Assembly: GCA_027364815.1 (NCBI GenBank)
Contig: DAHXOQ010000073.1
Span: 1-11,011, forward strand
Reading direction: 5' to 3'
From: Acidobacteriaceae bacterium
Lineage (GTDB): Bacteria; Acidobacteriota; Terriglobia; Terriglobales; Acidobacteriaceae
DNA length: 11,011 nt
A program made the translations under genes and the position numbers. The number at the start of each line of letters is the position of its first letter. Position 1 is the stretch's first letter. The notes under the pieces were generated by a model. That model was given only the letters and a program-made list of their open reading frames with translations, was not told the origin of the DNA and ran no database searches. Below are positions 1-5,436 of the stretch, piece after piece.

Positions 1-80
1 GGCTCGGTGTGCGCGCAATGCTGGCCGGAACAATGGCCAATTTAATCTCCGCGTCGATCGCGGGAATTTTTCTGGGGTAA
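1..80 (+). CDS. C-terminal end of a NupC-type nucleoside transporter (partial)
   Basis: Only the last 25 codons are present, read in the frame that starts at base 3 and ends with TAA at 78-80. The peptide ends in GVRAMLAGTMANLISASIAG followed by IFLG. It resembles the conserved C-terminal segment of concentrative nucleoside transporters (CNT/NupC family), which have a small-residue-rich 'RALxAGTLANLMSAxIAG' helix at this point. This would be an inner-membrane H+- or Na+-coupled nucleoside importer. The stop codon overlaps the first ATG of the downstream purine nucleoside phosphorylase (TAATG), so import and phosphorolysis of nucleosides are probably co-transcribed and translationally coupled. 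The family call rests on a short fragment plus context; the rest of the gene lies outside the window. Confidence 0.7.
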   Translation, partial: LGVRAMLAGTMANLISASIAGIFLG

Positions 81-919
81 TGATGAAACTTTCAATTTAT
101 GAGAATGCGACTGAAGCGGCGGAATTTGTACGCGGCCGATTGGGCGCTCTGAATCCTCAGGTGGCAATTGTGCTGGGCTCCGGTCTTGGCGCAGTTGCCG
201 ATGCAGTCGAAGCGCCTGTCTACATTCCCTACGCGGAGATTCCACACTTTCCAAAATCAACAGCTATCGGCCACGCAGGTCGCATGGTCGCTGGGAAACT
301 TGGCGGCGTTGATCTCGTCGTAATGCAGGGCCGCGTCCATTTTTATGAGGGCTACACACCGCAACAAGTGACCTTCCCAATGCGCGTTTTGGGGCGGCTC
401 GGAATTCATACGGTGGCGTTGACGAATGCAGCGGGCGGATTGAACCCAACATACCGCGTCGGCCAACTTGTGCTTATCGCAGACCACATCAACTATCTCG
501 GCTTCAATCCCGCAGTGGGTCCGAATGATGATCGGATGGGTCTGCGCTTCCACGACATGACCGAGGCTTACTCAAAAAAATTGCGCGCGATTGCGCAGAT
601 TACGGCTACGACCATAGGACTCACTTTGGTTGAGGGAGTGTATCTGGCAACGAGCGGCCCAAGCTACGAGACGCCTGCGGAGATTCGCGCCTTCAGGCAA
701 TGGGGCGCTGACCTGGTTGGCATGTCGACGGTGCCGGAGACGATCATTGCCCGGCATCAGGGAATGCATGTGCTGGGAATCTCATGCGTGACAAATCTGG
801 CAGCGGGAATCAGCCCGACTCTACTGACTGCGGATGAAGTCATTGAGACGGGCAAACAGGTGCAACATCAACTGGCGGAGTTGTTCGTAAAGCTTGCGCC
901 GCGATTGAATGAAAATTGA
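80..919 (+). CDS. punA: Purine nucleoside phosphorylase, trimeric class (PNP-I)
   Basis: This cytoplasmic enzyme cleaves purine (deoxy)nucleosides with phosphate to free base plus (deoxy)ribose-1-phosphate in purine salvage. The 279-residue product has the usual length and motif order of the trimeric family. The phosphate loop is GSGLG (33-37, Ser34), followed by GHAG (64-67), GRVHFYEGY (84-92, Arg85 and His87 binding phosphate) and TNAAGG (115-120). YETPAE (196-201) carries the base-binding Glu197, and VGMSTVPE (213-220) carries Met215 and Ser216. VTNLAAG has Asn239 at the position of human Asn243. Asn rather than Asp there favours 6-oxopurines (inosine, guanosine) over methylthioadenosine. 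Two ATGs are possible: the one at 80 overlaps the transporter stop, while the one at 83 is better spaced (5 bases) from GGGG at 74-77, so the true start may be 83. The gene forms an operon with the transporter. Confidence 0.95.
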   Translation: MMKLSIYENATEAAEFVRGRLGALNPQVAIVLGSGLGAVADAVEAPVYIPYAEIPHFPKSTAIGHAGRMVAGKLGGVDLVVMQGRVHFYEGYTPQQVTFPMRVLGRLGIHTVALTNAAGGLNPTYRVGQLVLIADHINYLGFNPAVGPNDDRMGLRFHDMTEAYSKKLRAIAQITATTIGLTLVEGVYLATSGPSYETPAEIRAFRQWGADLVGMSTVPETIIARHQGMHVLGISCVTNLAAGISPTLLTADEVIETGKQVQHQLAELFVKLAPRLNEN

Positions 920-954
920 TGACAATGAATCTGGATGCGGCGGGCGTCTGCATG

Positions 955-982
955 TTGACTATCTTGATTCCCCGCATATGCT
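955..982 (+). promoter_or_regulatory. Candidate sigma-70-type promoter for the DUF2062 gene
   Basis: TTGACT (955-960, 5/6 to the -35 consensus) is separated by 16 bases from TATGCT (977-982, 4/6 to the -10 consensus). It lies in the 84-base gap between the phosphorylase stop and the DUF2062 gene. Transcription would start near 989, compatible with a start codon at 1004 or at 1031/1037. Support is consensus matching only. Confidence 0.4.
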
Positions 983-1030
983 TTGCTATGAATCCTGGCG
1001 CATTTGAAAGATGCACCCGATAGATTGCAG

Positions 1031-1495
1031 ATGGCAATGTCCAACTTCAAACAGCGCGCTAAAGAAAAAGTGAACGAATGGATGCGTGAAGGCATCAGCC
1101 CTTCGCGATTATCCGTGACGTTGGCGTTGGGATTTTCAATTGGCTGCCTGCCGATTACCGGCGTTCCGACCGTGCTTTGTTTAGTTTTGGCGATTCTCCT
1201 GCGTTTGAATCTACCGGCAATTCAAGCGGCAAATTTTATTGCCTGGCCAGCGCAGTTGATCGTGGTGCTTCCAATGGTTCGCCTTGGACATTGGATTCTT
1301 CTGCGCTTTTGGGGACATGAACTTAAAATGAGTCTCGCTTCCGGAGACTCATGGCACTCGCTGCTGGGCGTTGTGGGTAATGTTGCCGCCAACCTGATCA
1401 TTGGCTGGATTGCAGCGCTGGGGCCGGCTACTTTGATTCTTACTGTTGCTTTTTATTTCATTTTGCGGAAGATTCCACTGTCTGCTGATGCATAG
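1031..1495 (+). CDS. DUF2062 small integral membrane protein
   Basis: A short basic N-terminus with 'EGISPSRLSVTLALG' leads into hydrophobic segments with the signature GFSIGCLPITG (34-44), then a long hydrophobic stretch ending in LLRLNLPA. A second membrane region follows (about 66-90, FIAWPAQLIVVLPMV), then a C-terminal one (about 112-148). The order 'P..L..S.ALG..IG..P..G..T.LC...A..LRLNLPA.Q..N....P.Q' is characteristic of DUF2062, whose function is unknown. Some members are fused to glycosyltransferases or found near cell-envelope genes. The start is uncertain. An in-frame TTG at 1004 would add nine residues, and ATGs occur at 1031 and 1037, but none has a convincing Shine-Dalgarno; I chose the first ATG. 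The gene converges on the olsA-like gene, with 39 bases between the stops and no clear terminator. Confidence 0.8.
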   Translation: MAMSNFKQRAKEKVNEWMREGISPSRLSVTLALGFSIGCLPITGVPTVLCLVLAILLRLNLPAIQAANFIAWPAQLIVVLPMVRLGHWILLRFWGHELKMSLASGDSWHSLLGVVGNVAANLIIGWIAALGPATLILTVAFYFILRKIPLSADA

Positions 1496-1534
1496 AGATC
1501 GACTGCAAATGGCTAATCTTTGAAAATAATTTAA

Positions 1535-2272
1535 TCAATTGAGGAAAATTGCGGCGCGCATGGCCGTAATCTCGGCATGTGTTGTGTCTGCTGCAACGCG
1601 GCGGTCCGTGTAGATTGTCGGCTTGCCAAATCGCAGATTGGCTCTGAATCCGTCTGCGCCAAGCGTCTTCCACAGATGTGTAATAAAAAGCTGGTTGTCA
1701 TACCAGCACAACTCACTCTCCGGCTGGCCGCTATCGATGATGTAGCGTACTGAAGCCGAAGTAATGGGTATGCCATTGGAAGTTGCCGGATCGATCAGCC
1801 GGGGGTGAAAAGGCAGAACCCTGCTGCCGTCGGTGCTGGTGCCTTCAGGAAAAAGCATGATCGGCGCGCCTGCTTTGAAGCGGTCAACCATGAGCGCGGC
1901 AACCGTGGATGCGCTCCGCTGGCTGGCCCGATCAAGAAATATTGTTCCTGACATGCGGGCTGTAGGCCCGAAGAAAAGCCAGGAGCCAATTTCAACCTTG
2001 GAGATAAAGAATGCGGGAACTGCCGCAGAGTAAATCAGAATGTCGAGATAGCTCAGATGATTGCCGACAATGAGGCCGTAAGATGGCGGAGTGCCTTCGA
2101 TGGTGTATCGGATGCCGAAGCTCTTCAGGGTGCGCTTGCAGGAATCACTCATCCACTTTGCGCGTTGCGCAAGTGTGAGCGGGCCGCGCAAACGAATGAG
2201 CCAGAATTGAAAAACGCAATATGCAAGTACGAATCCAAGCGCCACAGCGCGCCGGAGTGCGCGAAAGATCAT
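1535..2272 (-). CDS. olsA: PlsC-family acyltransferase, probable lyso-ornithine lipid O-acyltransferase (OlsA-like)
   Basis: This 245-residue 1-acylglycerol-3-phosphate-acyltransferase-family protein has an N-terminal hydrophobic segment (about 8-27) for inner-membrane attachment. The catalytic HX4D block is NHLSYLD (71-77, His72 and Asp77), with SKVEIGSWLFFG (91-102) and the acceptor-binding FPEGTS (141-146). The family transfers an acyl chain from acyl-ACP or acyl-CoA to a hydroxyl group. The neighbour decides the substrate: its ATG overlaps the stop of an OlsB-like N-acyltransferase by 4 bases (TCAT at 2269-2272 on the plus strand), so the two are translationally coupled. In the ornithine-lipid pathway, OlsB makes lyso-ornithine lipid and OlsA adds the second chain. 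The open frame extends upstream to 2386, but that extension lies inside olsB. An ordinary lysophosphatidate acyltransferase role cannot be excluded. Confidence 0.8.
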   Translation of the reverse strand: MIFRALRRAVALGFVLAYCVFQFWLIRLRGPLTLAQRAKWMSDSCKRTLKSFGIRYTIEGTPPSYGLIVGNHLSYLDILIYSAAVPAFFISKVEIGSWLFFGPTARMSGTIFLDRASQRSASTVAALMVDRFKAGAPIMLFPEGTSTDGSRVLPFHPRLIDPATSNGIPITSASVRYIIDSGQPESELCWYDNQLFITHLWKTLGADGFRANLRFGKPTIYTDRRVAADTTHAEITAMRAAIFLN

Positions 2273-3195
2273 GAGGTCAGTGGGGCCAGGAAGCGGTTGC
2301 GCGCGGCCGCGGACAACTGCTGAAGATCGAGCAAAGTCAGAAAATCTATAGTCCCAAACGCACGATCCCAGGCTGGCGGAGCGCAAACGCGCGCACCAAT
2401 CACCAGGTAGGTTCTGAGTAGCTTTGGAATTTTGACTTCAGGTTGCGCCGGGATGTGGAGATCAGTCGGTGCACTTGAATGCTTGCATGGGGGCTGTGCC
2501 GACGTGCCAGCGTGCTCGATGGGGCAGCGGTACGCTTCAGTCGGCATCGTCTGGAACTCGCCGGCCACGCGGTGCTTTTCAAGTTGGCTATACATCTGCC
2601 AACCTTCAGCCGGGTCCTTTGAGTTCAACGACGAGCAACCAATCAGATAACGCAATCCCATAGTACTAGCATACTGCGCGATACCCCTCCAAAGCAGTGT
2701 CAAGACCTCGGGCGTGCGATGTTCGCGGTCGATGGACGCGCGTCCAAGCTCGAGTATCTCTGACCGGATCGATTCGTAAGGAGAAAAATCAAACTCCTGC
2801 TCGGAATAATATCCCAGATTTTTGGCGGCGGTAGCGCCCGATTGGAGCCTGTAAGTGCCGACTGCGCGGCGGGCCGGATTCTCGGCAAGCCTGTCTTCTA
2901 CAAGCAGATGTTCGCAGAAAAGATCAAAGTGATCGGTGTCCATCCCCGTCTGGTAGGAACTCTCCAGTCCTTCACCGAGTTCAATATTGAAAACGCGGAA
3001 GCGCAGTTTGCAAACAGCGTCGCGGTCCTCAATGCTCTCAGCCATTCGTACACAGTAACGGCCTACCTCAGCGTAGATCCTCGCAGTGGGTGTTGAGATG
3101 GAGGAAAGAAATACGGCAGTGGATTCGGTGATCCCGGTCTGCGGGACCGAAGTGCTCAGAAGAGACGATGTGGGCAGAGCTGTTTGGATACTCAC
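2269..3195 (-). CDS. olsB: OlsB-like GNAT N-acyltransferase (ornithine-acyl-ACP type)
   Basis: This 308-residue protein belongs to the GNAT branch (Acetyltransf_5, formerly called hemolysin-like) that includes ornithine N-alpha-acyltransferase. Visible family marks are: KLRFRVFNIEL (63-73); the DHFD..CEHLLVED block (88-101); the GTYRL strand (113-117); YYSEQEFDF (129-137); and ELGRASIDREHRT (149-161) with LLWRGIAQY (167-175) and LIGCSSL (184-190), the acyl-donor binding core. A C-terminal GARVCAPPAWDRAFGTIDFL segment (267-286) is typical of the family. It would transfer a 3-hydroxyacyl chain from ACP to the alpha-amino group of ornithine. The first 45 residues are Ser/Thr-rich and look poorly conserved. 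The next in-frame Met (51) would cut into the fold, so I keep 3195. The gene is translationally coupled to olsA. The amino-acid acceptor (ornithine, glutamine or another) cannot be read from sequence. Confidence 0.78.
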   Translation of the reverse strand: MSIQTALPTSSLLSTSVPQTGITESTAVFLSSISTPTARIYAEVGRYCVRMAESIEDRDAVCKLRFRVFNIELGEGLESSYQTGMDTDHFDLFCEHLLVEDRLAENPARRAVGTYRLQSGATAAKNLGYYSEQEFDFSPYESIRSEILELGRASIDREHRTPEVLTLLWRGIAQYASTMGLRYLIGCSSLNSKDPAEGWQMYSQLEKHRVAGEFQTMPTEAYRCPIEHAGTSAQPPCKHSSAPTDLHIPAQPEVKIPKLLRTYLVIGARVCAPPAWDRAFGTIDFLTLLDLQQLSAAARNRFLAPLTS

Positions 3196-3326
3196 ACCGC
3201 TAGTATGCGGAGTGAATTGCTAAAGGATGTTGAACGTTATGCAAACACCGTGCAAATATTTTGTTCAAGTTGTTACACGGTTTTCATAAATCGCGCCGCA
3301 AACAATTTATTTGGAATTCTTGCCCA
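3196..3326 (-). other. AT-rich spacer upstream of olsB, likely promoter region
   Basis: These 131 bases between the carrier-gene stop and the olsB start are visibly richer in A/T than the flanking genes. They hold two interleaved dyads: TTGAAC (3230-3235) with GTTCAA (3263-3268), and ACCGTG (3247-3252) with CACGGT (3276-3281). There is also a TGCAAA direct repeat at 3240-3245 and 3251-3256, 11 bases apart. This suggests a separate promoter/operator for olsBA, but no -35/-10 pair stands out clearly enough to place it. Confidence 0.35.
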
Positions 3327-3602
3327 TCAACCTCCGGCAATTGAGGGAACAACAAGGATTTCGTCACCGGATTTGAAGGCGTACTGATCATTGCCGAGGA
3401 AACGAATGTCCTCTTCGTTGACGTAGAAGTTGATGAAGCGGCGCACCTGGCCATCCTCGCCGCGCAGATGCTGGCGTAGGGCGGGAAAGCGCGATTCTAA
3501 CTCTGTAACGAGTTCGGCGAGATTGGCGGCTGCGCTGTCAATCTCGCGAACATTCCCCGTGTGGCGCTGAAATGCGTTGGGCAACAAAACTCGAACACTC
3601 AT
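3327..3602 (-). CDS. CysO-like MoaD/ThiS-family sulfur-carrier protein
   Basis: This 91-residue beta-grasp (ubiquitin-like) protein ends exactly in Gly90-Gly91, as required for C-terminal adenylation and thiocarboxylate formation without processing. The body matches the CysO subgroup: an N-terminal SVRVLLPNAFQRHTG strand, LVTELESRFPAL helix, RFINFYVNEEDIRFLG (55-70), and SGDEILVVPSIAGG at the end. Mycobacterial CysO has 'FVNIYVNDEDVRF' and ends 'AVAGG', by memory comparison. CysO-type carriers deliver sulfur as a protein thiocarboxylate to a PLP enzyme. Its ATG overlaps the stop of the upstream threonine-synthase-like gene by 4 bases (ATGA). An AGGAG lies 7 bases before the ATG, inside that gene. 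The activating E1-like enzyme (MoeB/MoeZ) and any Mec/JAMM peptidase are not in this window. A MoaD role in molybdopterin synthesis is less likely because no moa genes are nearby. Confidence 0.88.
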   Translation of the reverse strand: MSVRVLLPNAFQRHTGNVREIDSAAANLAELVTELESRFPALRQHLRGEDGQVRRFINFYVNEEDIRFLGNDQYAFKSGDEILVVPSIAGG

Positions 3603-4918
3603 GAATTAGCTCCTGTATTGGCTAGGGTGAAGCTCGGGGCCTCGTTGATGAAAGCATACTCGCTGGATGCATGAATCTGTCTCAACGCGTTGATCTCGTC
3701 AACGTAGGCTTCAAAGTCAGTGAGGCGCGGCCGAATGGCGGCGTGCTGCTCGTACGCGCCGTTCAATGCGTCAGTTGTTTTCAGGCCGTTGCCTGTGATG
3801 CAAGTGACGGTGAGTTCGTCCGGATGGATGCGGCCGTGCGCATAGAGGCGCGCTGTGACAGCCGTGGTGACGCCGCCCGCAGTCTCCGTGAAGACGCCTT
3901 CAGTTTCGGCCAGCTCCTGTATGGCGGAGACAATCTCAATGTCAGAAACATCTTCAGCCCAGCCGCCTGAATCGCGAATCGCGCGGCTTGCGTATGGACC
4001 GTCTGCGGGATTCCCGATGGCGAGCGAGCGGGCGATTGTGTTGGGACGCTGCGGCTCAATGACGTCACTTCCCTTCTTGACGGCTTGCGAGATGGGAGAG
4101 CAACCCGTGGCCTGCGCGCCGAAAAATTTCACTGGCTTGTCTTCAACGACTCCTAGCGCCACAAGTTCCTTGAAGGCCTTGCGAATTTTTGTGATGAGCG
4201 ATCCACCGGCCATGGGACAGACCACACTGTCAGGCAATCGCCAGCCGAGTTGCTCGGCGATCTCAAACCCAAACGTCTTGGACCCTTCCGCGTAGTAAGG
4301 CCTCAGGTTCACGTTGACGAAGCCCCAGTTGTAGCGATCGGCAATCTGCGAGCAGAGGCGGTTGACGTGGTCGTAGTTGCCATCGATGCGCACCAGCGTC
4401 GCGCCGTAAACCTGGGTGTTCAAAATCTTCGCCGGCTCTAGATCGGCGGGGACAAGAATAAAAGTTTTCAATCCCTGGCGCGCTGCTTGAGCTGCAACGG
4501 CGTTAGCCAGGTTGCCTGTCGAAGAGCATCCGACCGTATCGAAGCCGAACTTTTCTACGTTGTCCAGCGCAACGCCGACAACGCGATCCTTGAAGCTCAG
4601 CGTCGGCAGGCAGACTGCGTCATTCTTGATGAAGAGATTGTTGGCTCCTATGCGGGCGCCGAGGCGCGGGGCGCGCATGAGTGGAGTAAGACCGGTCGGA
4701 GTCTGTGGAATAAAATCCTCGGGCACCGGTAGCAGCGCTTTATAGCGCCACATGTTCAGCGGCCCGGCGGCTATGGACTCACGCGTGAAGCGGCCACGTG
4801 CCAGCTCTTTGTCAAAAACTACTTCAAGGGGCGAGAAGCACTCATCGCATATTGAAAGCGGCTGGTAGCCATAGCTCTTGCCGCATTCCCTGCATCGCAA
4901 ATCGAAACCAATCGACAT
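3599..4918 (-). CDS. thrC: Threonine-synthase-like PLP enzyme with N-terminal zinc ribbon; possible carrier-dependent homocysteine synthase
   Basis: This 439-residue fold-type II PLP enzyme begins with a zinc ribbon (CREC at 9-12, CDEC at 24-27). It continues with TPTGLTPLMRAPRLG (73-87), the PLP lysine in LSFKDR (107-112, Lys110), CSSTGNLANA (131-140) and the phosphate-gripping AGGS (237-240). Threonine synthase converts O-phosphohomoserine to threonine. Two features question a plain threonine role: a SAM-I riboswitch lies in its leader, and it overlaps a CysO-like carrier by 4 bases. CysM-type relatives add a carrier thiocarboxylate to a PLP-bound alkene, so this enzyme could make homocysteine from O-phosphohomoserine (inference). 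The residue after SFKDR is Val, where most threonine synthases I recall have Gly. The frame is open up to 5044, but that part is riboswitch leader. The start at 4918 has GAGGTG (4924-4929) 5 bases upstream. Confidence 0.85.
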   Translation of the reverse strand: MSIGFDLRCRECGKSYGYQPLSICDECFSPLEVVFDKELARGRFTRESIAAGPLNMWRYKALLPVPEDFIPQTPTGLTPLMRAPRLGARIGANNLFIKNDAVCLPTLSFKDRVVGVALDNVEKFGFDTVGCSSTGNLANAVAAQAARQGLKTFILVPADLEPAKILNTQVYGATLVRIDGNYDHVNRLCSQIADRYNWGFVNVNLRPYYAEGSKTFGFEIAEQLGWRLPDSVVCPMAGGSLITKIRKAFKELVALGVVEDKPVKFFGAQATGCSPISQAVKKGSDVIEPQRPNTIARSLAIGNPADGPYASRAIRDSGGWAEDVSDIEIVSAIQELAETEGVFTETAGGVTTAVTARLYAHGRIHPDELTVTCITGNGLKTTDALNGAYEQHAAIRPRLTDFEAYVDEINALRQIHASSEYAFINEAPSFTLANTGANS

Positions 4919-5043
4919 CAAATCACCTCGTGTATGCGAGGGACTGATTAGATGCGGACACGCGACCGGCTCAGTTGATGAGCGAACGTGATTGAATCTG
5001 GTTTCGGGATATAGCCCAGCCTTCATAGCATTGAAGGCAACCA
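4919..5043 (-). promoter_or_regulatory. Structured riboswitch expression platform with Shine-Dalgarno sequestration
   Basis: This is the 125-base leader between the aptamer and the thrC-like ATG. On the RNA strand it begins with a three-way junction. UGGUU (5039-5043) pairs AACCA (4999-5003), enclosing a 7-bp hairpin (5019-5025 with 5032-5038) and a small GGG/CCC hairpin (5006-5008 with 5015-5017). Next is a GCUCA/UGAGC hairpin (4969-4973 with 4979-4983). The SD GAGGUG (4924-4929) can be hidden two mutually exclusive ways: a local CCUCG/CGAGG hairpin (4926-4930 with 4937-4941), or a longer duplex between 4921-4930 and 4983-4993 (10 pairs, one bulge, one G-U). No hairpin is followed by a U-run, so control is probably translational. 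Pairings were drawn by eye, not folded. Confidence 0.6.
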
Positions 5044-5158
5044 TTGAATCTCATGTTCCCCGTTTCCGGGCGGGAATTGACACCAGGCTCCTGATTGCTC
5101 AGGCAGGTTGTCGTGACGTCGCAGGGCCCGTCCCTCAGTCACTCTTCATGAAGTTCAA
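5044..5158 (-). promoter_or_regulatory. SAM-I (S-box) riboswitch aptamer
   Basis: Read on the minus strand, the element has the S-box order. P1 pairs UUGAACUUCAU (5148-5158) with AUGAGAUUCAA (5044-5054), 10 of 11 positions. Then come AAGAG, a P2 base GUGAC/GUCAC around the kink-turn blocks GAGGGA and GGGCCC followed by UGCGACG, and CGACAACC (family consensus CGGCAACC). P3 contains the perfect CCUGA-GCAA-UCAGG hairpin. Next is GGUGUCAAUUCC (consensus GGUGC-CAAUUCC), then P4 as CCCG-GAAA-CGGG. The length of 115 bases is normal. S-boxes bind S-adenosylmethionine and switch off methionine-synthesis and transport genes when SAM is high. The controlled unit here is the thrC-like/CysO-like pair. The CAACC context has A where G is usual, a minor deviation. 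Confidence 0.92.
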
Positions 5159-5436
5159 GGTGCTTCCCTCCAAATCTCGGAACAGGAAGCATTTTGAACT
5201 ACTCCTTCTTTTTAACAGGTTGCCGGCGGGGACGCAAGTGGGGGAACAGCGAATGGCGCAAATCCCCTCCCAAACGGGAGTCAAGCAGCGCTGAACTGAA
5301 ATTCAAAATGTGAGCTTCTTCCAAAGCAGTATCTCGAACGCAATCACTTGGCCCCGGAGGGGCGACCGAACCTCTACTGATAGCTCTACTGATAATTTGT
5401 TGTGCTCTGACCTGGAGGTACATTTACAAGTTACAT
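5159..5436 (-). other. Non-coding spacer between the GH16 stop and the riboswitch
   Basis: I see no credible gene in these 278 bases. They contain an inverted repeat (5154-5167 with 5185-5198, 12 of 14 matching) abutting the riboswitch. They also hold a perfect CTCCC-AAAC-GGGAG hairpin (5267-5280), a GCCCC-GGA-GGGGC hairpin (5351-5363), and a tandem 12-mer CTCTACTGATAG/CTCTACTGATAA (5372-5395). The promoter for the riboswitch transcript should be here, but no -35/-10 pair is convincing. No hairpin has a U-run, so no intrinsic terminator for the GH16 gene is evident. Confidence 0.5.

Noticed and set aside
1496..1551. Terminator between the convergent DUF2062 and olsA genes
   Set aside because: Only a weak 5-bp AT stem (CAATT/AATTG) is present, partly inside the olsA 3' end, with no GC stem.
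2273..2386. Longer start for the PlsC-type acyltransferase
   Set aside because: It lies within the conserved C-terminus of olsB. The ATGA overlap at 2269-2272 gives the natural start and the right family length.
3855..4295. 146-codon plus-strand frame opposite the thrC-like gene
   Set aside because: It is antisense to a clearly conserved coding region, with no SD and no recognisable product.
5019..5038. GCCTTCA/TGAAGGC hairpin as the riboswitch's intrinsic terminator
   Set aside because: It is not followed by a U-run on the RNA strand, so I assigned it to the three-way junction instead.
4919..5044. N-terminal extension of the thrC-like frame up to an ATG at 5044
   Set aside because: It is explained by riboswitch leader. 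The ATG at 4918 has a strong SD at 5 bases and begins just before the zinc ribbon.
5372..5395. Tandem 12-mer as a CRISPR-like or functional repeat
   Set aside because: It has only two adjacent copies and no spacers, so it is most simply a local duplication.
5199..5423. Minus-strand open frame of 74 codons between GH16 and the riboswitch
   Set aside because: It matches no family I recognise, its residue make-up is not protein-like, and it runs across hairpins and a tandem 12-mer with no Shine-Dalgarno. It looks like chance.
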